Assembly: GCA_037951105.1 (NCBI GenBank)
Contig: JBAMJV010007763.1
Span: 62,001 to 126,000, forward strand
Source of the DNA: Echinarachnius parma
Taxonomy: Eukaryota > Echinodermata > Echinoidea > Clypeasteroida > Echinarachniidae
DNA length: 64,000 nt
Reading direction: 5' to 3'
The notes under the pieces were generated by a model. It did not search any database and was not told where the DNA came from. It saw nothing but the letters and a program-made list of their open reading frames with translations. The stretch's first letter is position 1, and each line of letters starts with the position of its first letter. Shown one piece after another: positions 1 through 10,989 of the stretch. The position numbers and the translations under genes were made by a program.

Positions 1-183
1 CTGGAGTCCCCCGCTCGAAGCCGAAAACCACGGATACACCAACATCGGCTCCTGCCTCGACGACGGATCCGACCTCGAAAGCTGCAACGACGGGTATTCT
101 CACGAGCTCTGAGTCTACCACCGCTACTTCGACTACGCAGATGACAACATTGCCATTAGTAAAATATATCAAAACAAGGCAAG
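1..183 (+). CDS. Gene 1 partial exon: Ser/Thr-rich stalk
   Basis: Open from the left edge to a donor GTAAGG at 184. Reading in frame from base 3 gives a Thr/Ser/Pro-rich peptide ending phase 1. It aligns with exon 3 of gene 2 (31564-31773), including the shared start of the intron that follows. The true acceptor lies left of the window. Confidence 0.7.
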
Positions 184-3100
184 GTAAGGGATCAAACAAA
201 ATAATTGTTTCATTCTAATTGGTTGTACAATTGCAATATAACCACCATGACAATCATGACAATGATCTGAATTTTAGAAAGAACGTAATGTTGTAAAGGG
301 TTAATGTTTCTATGGTATATTATACATGTTATACCACATCATAATGATCAAGTGTAGATAGTGAGTTAAACTAAGTTATACAGTATCATGTAAAGTAAAT
401 GTCAAGTTTATGGGACCAGGAAGTAATATTTAATTGGATGTTGCATTTAAAATTCAGAACTCAATCCCCAATCATCAACCACTCTGCTGGGGTATGGGAT
501 AAGGGAGTTTGCCCTTTAAAGTAGGTCGCAAAAGAAAATGATTTTGCGATCCTTGAGAGTAGCTAATGCTACGTTTACACCATGTTCCCGGCGGCCACGG
601 TAGCCCCGTTTTTACACCATGACTGTTCCCGGCGGCCACGGTAGCCCCGTTTGCTCAAAACGGAGTGCGCCGTGGGATTCTGGCCATTTCCCCCCTCTGT
701 TCTCAAGTTTTGTTAGGTCTTGACAAGTTTTATCACGGTCTATCACGGTATCCGAGACGGGCCGTGGGGGAAAGGGCTGCTGAGTCCTGGAGGCTCCAAG
801 GCACAAAACGGTTCTTCCCGCGGTTTACCACGGATGTCAGTACATTCCCTCCCGGCCCGTCACGTTCTGATGGGGTCCCTCACGTTTCTCATGTACTGAT
901 CAAGGTCTGACACGTTCTGTCAAGGCTTTCTACGGATGAAACGTGGACGCCGGGCAGCTTTGGAGCACGTTTGTGCCCACGGTATAAAAAGAAGGCCTCC
1001 CAAACAATAGCAATCAGTGTATCCTGAGATTTCGACGAGACAACAATGAAGCTCCCCTGCAGGGTCCGGCTTTTATACCCCAGACCGCGCACGCCGTGTC
1101 AGACCGTAGTAGAACGCAACGCGCCGTAGCGCGTCGGACCCGTAATCCGTCACACACCGGGACGCGCCGTGATTGAACGCGACGGAACGGCTACCATACA
1201 CCCTACCATACATCTTGCCGTGAGAACCGTGACAAAACATGGCAAAACGGAACAAAACGCGCAGCAACCGTGAACCAACCGTGTCAAAACGCGCACTAAA
1301 CGCGGCAGAACGTGACAAATCTTGAAAGGACCGTGAGATGCCGGGGAATACACATGCTTCCCGTCCCACTATGGATAGCCTCCAAGTTTTGTTACGGCCT
1401 ATTACGTACTGTCACGTTTTGTTGCGTTCACCCCGTTTTACTACGGCCTACTAGGTTTCTCATCCGCACCGTGACTGCCGTGGCAATTTTTTTGACAGTT
1501 TATACAAATCTGGCCCGGCATCCGCGGCAATCGCGGCCTGTCACGCCTGTTTGCCCATTCCGTCCCCCCGCGTTGTCTCACGTCCATCCCGTTTTGTTTA
1601 CGGTGGCCTGAAACGTGATTGCCGTGGCCGCCGGGAACATGGTGTAAACGTAGCATGACGAGCTTGTGCCAAGCAGCCGTCAGATACGAACTCGCATACC
1701 TTTGAGCAATTGATGGCTAGAAACAGATACATTGGGGCGTCTTTGAAGAAGTAAATATCCATGTCATTTCCATGTCATATCCATGTCATATATCATGTCA
1801 TATATCCATGTCATATATCCATGGCCCCGTTGCAGAGAGAGATACAATCGATTGTAAGTTGCAATTAATCGTAAGTCAGATCACGTGTTCTAAATGCGCA
1901 AATCTGATTGGTTGAAACGCGTAACTTTTCTGACTTACGATCAATCGTAACTTACAATCGATTGTATCTCTTTCTGCAACGGGGCCCTGATCATATATCC
2001 TTGTGAATGTGACATTTTTGTTGAATAAATACCACTATTGTTATATGCGAGTGCCTCCACCCTCTGTGTATACCACAGTGATTCGCGTTATGAAACACAG
2101 TATGATTACACTGCCGTGACTGTCAAGTTCTTTATCATTTCTTACCGGTAGGGATATCGACCTCATTGTCGCTTCCGTTACAAAAGATGGGGGCTTGTCC
2201 GGGAGAATCTGCAATCTCTACCACGTAATAGGCAATGATTTAGTGCTGCATGTGTTGTTCAATACATGAAAAAAACAATAACACGTATGTAGACATGAAT
2301 GCCTGAATATTTGTCTCTAATAAATTATCAGTTGAAGTCGCAGAGCAAGCTGACATAACCGCTACCAAACCGTTGACTGGAGAGCTGAGCTCGACGCCGG
2401 CAACCACGGAGACGTCAACATCGGCTACTGCTTCTTCGACCAACCCGACCTCGACGCCGACATCCACGGTGACATCGACATCGGTTTCTGCCTTGCCGTC
2501 TGACCCGACCTCGATGCCGACAACCACGGATACATCATCATTGGCTACTGCCTCTTCGACAGATCCGACCTCGGAAGCTACGACGGGTATTATCACGAGT
2601 ACCGAGTCTACTATTTCGACTTCGACGTCGCAGATGACAACGTTGGCAATACCTCAAGTGATACTCCCAATAAGTAAGACATTTATATATGTGTGTTATT
2701 GTCAGTTAAAATTGCAGTCTTTGAACGGTCTGGAATTTGTTTTAAAGTTATTTTTGTCAACGCTTTGGTTAACATCACAACTGATGTCATATAATCGATC
2801 AATAAAGACAGTCAGCGTATTTTTCTACAGGGAAAGAACATAATGAAAAAAATGAAGATGATTGAATGTCTACTTCGGCCCAGATGATACACGTGGCCCG
2901 ATCAGTCGGACTACACTTCGCCGAATTATCATCAGTGGCACAACTTGATCCCGGCCTAAAAAGACAAAGACTACCAGTAAACCAGTTAAACCATTTTTCA
3001 GCTGCAAACCTATAGTTTTGCTGCCATTCGCCACCGGAGATTCTAAAATTGTTTAGTTTTATTATCCAGCCAATCCCTCTAGTTCTCATTGGGAATTTAC

Positions 3101-4658
3101 AAAGGGCTGTTTGCTATTTCAGTAATAGTTTACCCGTTCACCAGCAAAACAATGTCCTGAATATTCCAGGACGCAATTTGGCTAATGACCGACTTTACTT
3201 TGACTGAACTCAAGGGGCCCGTTGTCATAATGCCTATGAGCAGAACTCAAGGGAATGACTGAATAATACAAGGAAACAGTTGGAATATATGCGGTGGTGG
3301 ATAGCAACAAGACAATAGTTATGCGGGTGCAAGAAGTGTGTCAGACTGGACATGCTGAAACTCAACTTGGTTGGTTTCTCCCGAAATTACTTTTATTTTC
3401 TGTTTACGAACTTTCGGACTATTTGTTTTAACAAATTCATGAAGGAATCGTCATTATGTTATTGGTATAAAGGGGTAGTTCAGTTTGTGTAGAGAGGGCG
3501 CTGCACAACACAATGTTGTGTGAGTTAATGAAAAACTGAGTGTCGAATTAGAAAGAACATGCAATTTTAGTGGCAGAATAAACTTTATTTGATCAAAATC
3601 TGTTCAGATATGGCTGAAATATAAATAATTATATGATCGTAATAAATTTGGGCTCCAAATTTATTTGATGATTTTAAAAAAAAGTTTTCAAAATGCTTAC
3701 ACTTTTTCAAAAATGTTCAAACGCGGCTTTTAAATAGTTGTTAACGGTTTAAGATCTCTCTATTTAATCATTATTTCAACAACACATCACATGCATAATT
3801 TTGTATGAACAATTGTTGAAACCAATGCCTTTTCAGAGAGCGCCCTCTTGTGTTTGAATGGCTCTTTTTTAATGATAACAGGCTTTTTACTTAGTCGTTT
3901 GTAATATTGTATACCTTTCGAGCATGGTGGAGTTATAACTAGTAGTTTTTAATGTTACTGTGCAGGTTTGGGTTTGTAAAGTTCAGCCTTACCAAAACTG
4001 TACTACCCCTTTAATCTTCACAGTGTTCTTCAAGTTCGAGAATGACGTCGCAGACAGTTCTGGCTTCGTATCTGCCGCGGACGTGAGCGTAAGCGGTTCG
4101 TTGACGTACGATACGGGAATATGCGGTCAGGCTGCGGTCTTCGACGGTAGTTCTAAGATAAACGTGAAGTCCTTTGACGGATACAACTGGGGAAGTAGTT
4201 TCAGTGTGAGCGTTTGGTTCAAGCGTACTGACCTATCGCACACAAGCTTCCAGGGGATCGTCAACAATGGATACGGGAGCTGGGAGATTAAGTTATATGG
4301 AGGGGGCGATGAATTTATAACTCGCTTGATCATCACAACAGGAGAAGGAACCTCCCTACCTCAAATGTATCTTCGTGACCCGATTGAGGGATCAGGAACC
4401 AATTGGAACAACGTAGTGATAACATTTGACGGCAACCAAAAGACCGACTATTGGAATGGACTAAAGTATAAAACAGTTAGTAACTGTTGTAACCGTAAGA
4501 TGGCCACTGGGAACACCAATGTCACCATAGGACAAGTCGGCGACGGTTTTAATGGCCCGCCATACTACTTCTACGGCTTGATAGATCAAGTGCGTATCTA
4601 CAGCCACACCTTATCCGATTCTCAGGTTTTTGACTTATTCCATGATCCCTGTTCTTAA
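1..4658 (+). CDS. Gene 1: secreted mucin-stalk LamG-domain protein, 5' part off window
   Basis: Spliced gene running in from the left edge. The visible coding exons are 1-183, 2332-2673 and 4024-4658, ending in TAA at 4656-4658. Each intron starts with GT, ends with AG and is phase 1, so the exons join in one frame. The first two exons encode Ser/Thr/Pro-rich, probably O-glycosylated stalk sequence. The last encodes a LamG / concanavalin-A-like jelly-roll domain. Exon order, phases and sequence match gene 2 at 28859-35839, so the missing 5' exons should carry a signal peptide. An extracellular glycan- or matrix-binding role is inferred from the domain only. The introns carry a 1.1 kb element and two MITEs that gene 2 lacks or has elsewhere. 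I do not recognise a named orthologue. Confidence 0.75.
184..565 (+). other. Intron sequence shared with gene 2
   Basis: Non-coding. It aligns with the intron of gene 2 from 31774, in particular the stretch around 395-420, which matches 31965-31985. No other feature seen. Confidence 0.5.
566..1656. mobile_element. 1.1 kb GC-rich DNA element with 35-bp perfect TIRs
   Basis: The ends are perfect 35-bp inverted repeats (566-600 and 1622-1656) starting ATGCTACGTTTACACC. The matching intron of gene 2 lacks the element. The inside is far richer in G+C than the surroundings and is built from diverged copies of a short motif resembling GTCACGTTTTGTCACGG on both strands. The left end is partly duplicated (about 576-650). 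No transposase reading frame is visible, so this is a non-autonomous element of unknown superfamily. I could not define a target duplication. Confidence 0.75.
1749..1822. repeat. Short tandem repeat, ATATCCATGTCAT
   Basis: About five imperfect copies of a 12-14 bp unit with core CCATGTCATAT, lying against the left end of the next MITE. Confidence 0.7.
1823..1986. mobile_element. MITE, GGCCCCGTTGCAG family
   Basis: A 164-bp element with long inverted ends, GGCCCCGTTGCAGAGAGAG on the left and the complementary CTCTTTCTGCAACGGGGCC on the right. The complementarity continues inward over the ATACAATCGATTGTAAGTT region. Relatives lie near 15267-15418, 23719-23865 and 45392-45542. There is no coding capacity. 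Confidence 0.8.
2332..2673 (+). CDS. Gene 1 exon: Ser/Thr-rich repeat stalk
   Basis: Acceptor AG at 2330-2331, donor GTAAGA at 2674, 342 nt, entering and leaving in phase 1. It encodes about three diverged copies of the roughly 19-residue Thr/Ser repeat seen in gene 2, then a segment ending in a Pro-Gln-Val-Ile motif shared with the gene 2 exon at 32507-33244. It is less than half the length of its gene 2 counterpart because it has fewer repeat units. Confidence 0.75.
2674..3470 (+). other. Intron of gene 1
   Basis: The first bases match the gene 2 intron, then the two diverge. I see no coding or structured feature before the MITE at 3471. Confidence 0.4.
3471..4010. mobile_element. MITE of the AGGGATAGTTGAGT family, beside a splice acceptor
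   Basis: Left end AGGGGTAGTTCAGTTTGTGT, right end complementary to it (TACTACCCCT at 4001-4010), followed by TTAA at 4011-4014. A degenerate ATAA precedes the left end, consistent with TTAA target use. Related elements with clear TTAA duplications are at 30832-31325 and 33912-34645. Its right end lies 13 bp before the first base of the LamG exon. Confidence 0.75.
4024..4658 (+). CDS. Gene 1 terminal exon: LamG / ConA-like lectin domain
   Basis: Acceptor CAG at 4021-4023. The exon runs in frame to TAA at 4656-4658. The roughly 210 residues have features of a LamG jelly-roll domain (Laminin_G_3 type): an early AVFDGSSKINV strand, SFSVSVWFKR, NWNNVVITFDG and a closing YFYGLIDQVRIY strand. Four cysteines are present (one in ICGQ, a CC pair, and one four residues before the stop codon). 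The gene 2 exon is clearly paralogous with mostly conservative changes. The first split codon becomes ATG here and GCG in gene 2. Confidence 0.85.
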
Positions 4659-5276
4659 AGAAAAAGCGATAATCCCCCGCCCCCTTTAATCCCCCTTAAA
4701 CGCCTTAAATCATGCGCATCTTTTGATCTTTTGATGCGACTTCGGTTCTCAGGGTGCCACGTGTCACATTTGGCTTACACAACTGCCCAAACATTTCCGT
4801 TTCCCATCATGTTCGTGTAAAAATGCGCAACCCCTTTTCAGCTGAATAATAGGCCTTAAGCCTATAGTGCCCACTATGCGATCTGGGCTTGCGATCTAGC
4901 CCGAGTTGCTAGCGATCTCGGTTCGGTGTGAATCGCACCAGTTCGCCGCGAGTCAGCCCGATCTCATTGGGTACGCGATCTGTTCGGTGCCCACTATGCG
5001 ATCTCACGGTGACTTCACCTGAGAAATGCATTGTCCATAGGAACGATCCCCTGAGATCTGTGGTTAAGTCGCACCAATGGGCACCTATGGCCGCACCAGA
5101 TCGCTGTAACCAGTAACTCGCGGTCGCCAGGTTTTGGACATATTAACAAATTTCGTTCTCGATCGCATGTCGGGCGGGATCGCACAAATGGCAAGCCGTT
5201 TGAACAATTATTATTTCCTGATAACAAGAATTCAATCCTTGATATCAAGAATTCTGTTTTTATATAACAATAATTA

Positions 5277-5540
5277 AATTGGAAATAATATCGCTAGGAA
5301 TCTAAAAGATCATGACGTTTCGTATGCCGCTGCAATACTTTGTCAAATGATATAATATAATGTAGACAATCGGTTTTTATGCTCTAACGTGACTCCCAAC
5401 TCACAATCTCGCCTAAGCGAGTGCGTTCCTGATAGGTCAGCAACGGACCACGTCTATTGGCCGGTGCACACGGGCACTCAACCAATCAACGGGACACTGG
5501 TGCGGCCCGCCTGCCGAACCAGCGTACGATACGTCGCCAT
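5277..5540. repeat. Direct repeat of the foldback element interior
   Basis: Nearly identical to about 5703-5984, covering the stretch from AATAATATCGCTAG to GCCGAACCAGCG. It is a truncated first copy lying 5' of the complete foldback element. Confidence 0.75.
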
Positions 5541-5663
5541 GACACTACCCCGACCAGCCGGCCCCCAACGTCTGATTCCAACCCACGGTAGAACAGAGCC
5601 ACCTTCTTGCTTCAACGCTCATATCTACGTATCAATTTCAGGGCAAGGCGCCCGTATGTTCAA

Positions 5664-6155
5664 TCAATAATAGTAAATATATAATCCATTGCGGATATAG
5701 TATCGGAAATAATATCGCTAGTGATATTCGTTTGTCTCGCAATGTATGGTCAAACTAGGAATCTAAAAGATCATGACGTTTCGTATGCCGCTGCAATACT
5801 TTGTCAAATGATATAATATAATGTAGACAATCGTTTTTTATGTTCTAACGTGGCTCCCAACTCACAATCTCGCCTAAGCGAGTGCGTTCCTGATAGGTCA
5901 GCAACGGACCACGTCTATTGGCCGGTGTACACGGGCACTCAACCAATCAACGGGACACTGGTGCGGCCCGCCTGCCGAACCAGCGTTCATTTGACAAAGC
6001 GTTCATTTGACAAAGTATTGCAGCGGCATACGAAACGTCATGATCTTTTAGATCTAATACTAGTTTGACCATACATTGCGAGACAAACGAATATCACTAG
6101 CGATATTATTTCCGATACTATATTCGCAATGGATTATATATTTACTATTAATAAT
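5664..6155. mobile_element. Nested foldback MITE with about 150-bp arms
   Basis: The left arm (about 5664-5815) starts near TAGTAAATATATAATCC and contains GGTCAAACTAG and GATCATGACGTTTCG. The right arm (about 6000-6155) is its reverse complement. The unique centre is about 180 bp. No coding sequence. Confidence 0.7.
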
Positions 6156-6159
6156 TAAA

Positions 6160-6492
6160 TTGTTGATATCAAGAAATGAATTCATGATATCCAGAATTCG
6201 ATGTCTTGATATCAAGAATTCGATTTCTTGATATCCAGAATTCGATTTCTTGATATCAAGAATTGAATTCTTGAAATCAAGAATTACCATTGGTTAACAA
6301 CAGAAAATGATTTCGTTATTATCAAGAATTCGATGTTCAGTTATGCAAAACTGCTTTACAAAGGCGCCCTGCAAGAATCAAGAATTCTTTTCTTGATATC
6401 AAGAAATGAATTATTGATATCGAGAAATGAATTCTTGATATCAAGAAATGATTTTTTGTTGTTAAGCAACGGTAATTCTTGATATCAAGAAA
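6160..6492. repeat. Cluster of TTGATATCAA palindromes
   Basis: Two clusters (about 6160-6290 and 6378-6492) of repeated AAGAATTCGATTTCTTGATATC-type units. The core TTGATATCAA and the flanking GAATTC are each perfect palindromes. An isolated unit lies near 5225-5255. Variants TTGATATCCA and TTGATATCGA occur. Confidence 0.75.
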
Positions 6493-9291
6493 AGTAAATG
6501 AATGTTAAAACGGCTAGCCATCACTGGCCATGCGCACATATTCAACAAATTAAAAAAATTCCAAGTCAAACAAGGGTGAATTCCTGGCTATTGTATTCAT
6601 GGACAATGCGTGGAAATGGGTCAAGGCATGACCCCGAAGAAAGTCACACTGAAAAGATCACGTGCACAATAGAATCGGGCTGACTCACCTGAGATCTGTG
6701 GTTAAATCGCAAAGTGGGCACCAATGGCCGCACCAGATCGCCGCGAATGCGATCGAGACCGATCTGGTCGCCAGATTGTTGAACATGTCAAAACCCCGGC
6801 AACCGCAACCGACACCACCCTTGCGGACGCGAGTTACAGCGATCTGGTGCGGTCACTGGTGCCCACTTTGCGACTTAACCACAGATCTCAAGGGATCGCT
6901 CCTATTCGGGCAAGATCGCTCTAGATCGATAAGCTGGAAATAACATTACATCAATAAAACCAATACATAAAGAGAGTTAAAGGGATCTAGTAACTTTGTT
7001 GACAAGAGTGCAAACAGTGATGAGTGATTAATAAAATGTGTATTGGTGTAATATGATATCTCCACAAAGTAATGTGTGAACCTTTCACGTTAAATGGATG
7101 TTTTTTGGCTGAGAAATTAGCAGAAATGCAAAGTGATATTTACAAACTTAGTTTACTTACTTTGTACACCGCTTAAATTATCCCGTACACAATTTAACAT
7201 CTAAACACTGAAATTATAAATATGTTTTGAACTAAATGGAAATTAAAAAAACGAAACCTGTCCCGTGCTTTCATTGTTAATGTGAATATGATAAGGTATG
7301 AGAGAACCATTAGAGTTCAAAGTAGATTATGATGAATCAAACTAGAGAATACCCAAGACATTCAATCATAATTATTTGTTTTCTTTGTTTCTAACGGTTT
7401 TGATGAGCTTTAAAGTGATATACTAATTTCTGCAAATCCGGCAACCAGATCAATCTGAGCTTGTACCCTGTTGCTTTGCGTATAGTAATAGAAGAAAGAG
7501 ATAGGTAAGAGTTTATGCAACATCTCCTTAAAGGAACTACAGCGTCTAGATGGCCTAATTTTCACAATTCGGCTCTCTATATGTAATTTTTCCCGAAGAA
7601 AAATAATTTGGCAGTCATTTCTTATGAAATCAATAAATTTTGGGGTAATTAGTAAATATCTAATTGTCCTGGGAATGCCCCTTTTAAATCGCAAAAATGT
7701 GACGTCATCTAAAGAACGGACTAATGAACTAAATTATGTAGGTGACGCGTCATGACGTAAGCCAATGAATTGTCAATCACATGTCGATCACGCTGCCGAT
7801 TCCGGACCCTAAATGTGGGTGGGGCGTAAACTGGCTGCTAAGTGAGATTTGGCATCAGAAAACTAGTCTTAAATCACTACTGTGTTTATTTTCATGGATT
7901 TTTTTCGGCAGACCTATGTTTCAAGTCATCAACTATGCAATAAGTGTCAAAGTACGTTGTATTCTTTAGGTCCTTTAAAGATGTGCTAGCTTGAGTACTG
8001 GTTGTGGTTTGTAAATTTGCACATAAACATGCTGTACAGGCATGGAGAAAAGGGGACATGTATAGTGCTACAATTTGGTCGAGATATTAGAAATAATGTG
8101 ACCGGCCCTGGCAAAACCAGCAATTTTGACACACAGTTTGTATAATTGAGCTTCTGATATGATGTTTTTGTGTAGATTTTCTCTTTATTATGAGACCATT
8201 TTTTTTTTTCAGACAAAAATGTACGAAGTTATGATTTTTTCTTTTCTTATTCTGCTAAAATAATGGAGATAATTGAGGTTAAACACTCAGTTCAAAGTAC
8301 ATGTCATTCTTGATTTTATCCTAAGATATAGCAATTTTACCAATAATATTTCGGAATGTTGCATAGTTATCTCATTACAAACTAGAAAAGTTGCTTAACA
8401 ATATGTTACTAAAATGTCCATTTCGTCCCTGGGCTAAATTTTCGACCATTTTATGTCATTTACGCAAAATCGTAAATGTGGCGAAGTTGCTGGTTTTGCC
8501 AGAGCCGTTCTCAAGTATTATGGGACCGCAAGGGGTATACTGCAGCTGTTCAATCTTTGCTAGCCCGGTCGATTAAAATTAGCAGATGTCTAAACGGCGC
8601 CCTCTTGCAATATAAAAAGAGCCATACAATTTAGCCGTAAAGGGGCCGTCACATATCCAAAATGGAGCCCGCCCAACTTCTCTTGGGAGCTCAAAAAGGC
8701 ATTTTTGCCAGGAATATGGCCGTTGTCTGCTCGATCACTGCGGGCTCCGCCGCATTTTTCAAGGGTCGGCCGACGTTCGCAGGGCACCGAAACCTGCTTC
8801 CAAATTCAGCAATTTTCGCCCGACTCCTTTTGTTTGCTGACGGGCGCTGGATTTCTAAACACTGATGTTCATAGGTTCTCCCGAGCCCCATCCAATGTGT
8901 GACAGGGTAGATTTCAAGCGAAAAATACGCTCGATTTCCTAGCGGATTTGAAATTTGGCGACTCTCTGACGATCTATAAATTCGGCCGGGGTCCGTTTGA
9001 TTTGTGGCGCAGGCTAAAGCCCAATGTAAAAACAAGCAAGAGTGACCAGTTTCTGGCTGTATTCCTCGACCATGCACGCATGCTTTGAAATGGGGCCAAG
9101 GCATTTCCCAGGGGAAGTCGCCGTGAGATCGCAAAGAGATCGGGATAGATCGCATGGTGGACACTGAAAAGATCGCGTACGCAATGAGATCGGGCTGACT
9201 CGCGGCGAACTGGTGCGATTCGCACAGATCCGAGGTCGGTATCAATTCGCGTTAATTCGCAGGCGCAAATCGCATAGTGGGCATTGGGCAC

Positions 9292-10130
9292 ATTGCTTTG
9301 TACTATGCAAGCATGTCTTATATACATTTATAATAATTATGTTCACATGATTACGTACAATTTTAAGTTACTGAATTAAGTTATTAATTTATTTTGAAAC
9401 CGTTTACGATAATCGAAAACGGTTCCAAATATAAATTAATGAATATTCCAAAGTTAGAGATAGTACTCAGTATATCCTAATTCCGCTACTTTGATTGTTA
9501 ACAGTATCCATATTAGGATACTTTGCGGGAAAGATCGCTGATTACTCTTTACACAAAGTTTCACTTTCCTCACTGAATAAGCGTAGTTACGATTTTACCT
9601 CCATACAACCATAGATGGCGCGTGTCAATGCTTTTCTTATGAAGTATGATAGTTCGGAAATTATGTGCATGCACAATTCCGTCACGATTGGGCGCATGGT
9701 AAGGTTGTGTTAGAAACAAATATTTAATCAATTTCATTGGATATTTATTTATTCAAATATTTGTTGATTTATGCATACAAATGCTTCTCTATTCATTTAA
9801 GTTTGTATCTATTTTCAAAAAAGATTTAGTTATTCATGCACTAATTTATGTTAGTATTTATTTCAGTATTTGTACCTCAAACTGATTATCAGATCGTTGT
9901 AAGGCGCTTAGATTAGCTCTGATGATGATCAATCATATAAGGCGGGATCAGTGGAGATAATAATGATAAACATATAAACATGCAGACATTTAAGTCACAG
10001 TATAACCGGTCATCAGTCCTGGATGATCCAAGACGCAATAGCAATGATAACCATAGGCGTATGACGGTAGGAGGTGCAGGCTGTGGGCTGTACCCCCTGG
10101 AATTTTGAAAAACGACCATATTTGGACAAA
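9292..10130. other. Non-coding, AT-rich
   Basis: No gene, RNA or clear repeat boundary seen. From about 10100 (CGACCATATTTGGACAAA) the sequence matches copy 2 at 35891 again. Confidence 0.4.
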
Positions 10131-10134
10131 ATGC

Positions 10135-10275
10135 ACCTCAAATTCGAGTAAAAACCATGTCATATTCGGGCGAATCCACTTCATATTCGAGCAAATTTAT
10201 GTAATATTCGGGCAACCTCATTGCATATCCGGGCAAACTCATTACACATGCGGGCAAAGTCGTGTAATGTTAGAG
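10135..10275. repeat. Minisatellite, CATGTCATATTCGGGCAAA unit
   Basis: About five diverged copies of a unit of about 28 bp. The same tract is found in copy 2 at about 40630-40790, so it predates the duplication. Confidence 0.65.
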
Positions 10276-10387
10276 CAATATTATATAAGCGTAATTTCTT
10301 TATATTAAATAATTTACCTTATCCCAACATAAATAAACACCGAATGTTCAGTGCGTGTTTGAGCCGCTGTGAAAAAATATCACAGGC

Positions 10388-10459
10388 GGACTCGGGTAGG
10401 AATCGAACCCACAACCTCCTGATTGCTAGACAGGCGTCATACCACTAGACCACCGAGAT
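10388..10459 (-). tRNA. tRNA-like gene, anticodon AGC, array copy 1 (inverted)
   Basis: A 72-nt cloverleaf including the discriminator base. D arm GTC/GAC with canonical A14, G18 G19 and A21. Anticodon stem CCTGT/TCAGG with a T-T mismatch at the loop. Loop CTAGCAA gives AGC. T arm GTGGG/CCTAC with TTCGATT. Only five of seven acceptor pairs form (the outer two fail). The 3:70 pair is C:G, not the alanine G:U, and the discriminator is C. A tRNA-derived pseudogene related to Gly-type tRNAs is as likely as a working tRNA-Ala. Confidence 0.55.
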
Positions 10460-10643
10460 TGCCCCGATGACTATACGGCTGGTTCGATTCACATAATAGC
10501 AGTAGGTACTGCGTTAATTTATCAAATAAATTATTCTTAGGTTGGGTGAATTTGATTATATTAAATAATTTACCTTATCCCAACATAAATAAACACCGAA
10601 TGTTCAGTGCGTGTTTGAGCCGCTGTGAAAAAATATCACAGGC

Positions 10644-10715
10644 GGACTCGGGTAGGAATCGAACCCACAACCTCCTGATTGCTAGACAGGCGTCATACCA
10701 CTAGACCACCGAGAT
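10644..10715 (-). tRNA. tRNA-like gene, anticodon AGC, array copy 2 (inverted)
   Basis: Same sequence as the copy 256 bp upstream, minus strand. It is the last inverted unit before the head-to-head junction near 10787. Confidence 0.55.
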
Positions 10716-10917
10716 TGCCCCGATGACTATACGGCTGGTTCGATTCATATAATAGCAGTAGATACTGCGTTAATTTATCAATAAATATTTATGTTGGGAT
10801 AAGGTAAATTATTTAATATAATCAAATTCACCCAACCTAAGAATCATTTATTTGATAAATTAACGCAGTACCTACTGCTATTATGTGAATCGAACCAGCC
10901 GTATAGTCATCGGGGCA

Positions 10918-10989
10918 ATCTCGGTGGTCTAGTGGTATGACGCCTGTCTAGCAATCAGGAGGTTGTGGGTTCGATTCCTACCCGAGTCC
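10918..10989 (+). tRNA. tRNA-like gene, anticodon AGC, array copy 3
   Basis: First plus-strand copy, consensus sequence. A T6 run at 11000-11005, inside the hairpin CTGTGA/TCACAG, could end RNA polymerase III transcription. The A-box-like TGGTCTAGTGG and B-box GGTTCGATTCC are intact. Confidence 0.55.

Larger units (their letters stand above)
4867..9291. mobile_element. Compound foldback element with long GATC-rich inverted ends
   Basis: The left arm (about 4867-5040) and right arm (about 9110-9291) are imperfect inverted repeats with blocks such as GTGCCCACTATGCGATC and TTCGCCGCGAGTCAGCCC. A third related block lies at about 6600-6930. The counterpart interval in copy 2 is only tens of bases long, so this region was inserted after the duplication or assembled there. 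It contains further nested repeats listed separately. The part at 6976-7330 begins TTAAAGGGATCTAGTAACTT, a family also seen at 17594, 28944, 47205 and 60548. The longest reading frames here have no recognisable domain and overlap the arms. I found no target duplication; the outer limits are approximate. Confidence 0.55.

Noticed and set aside
8691..9245. 184-codon minus-strand frame inside the compound foldback region
   Set aside because: It overlaps the inverted arm, has no recognisable domain and no good start context. It is best explained as repeat sequence open by chance.
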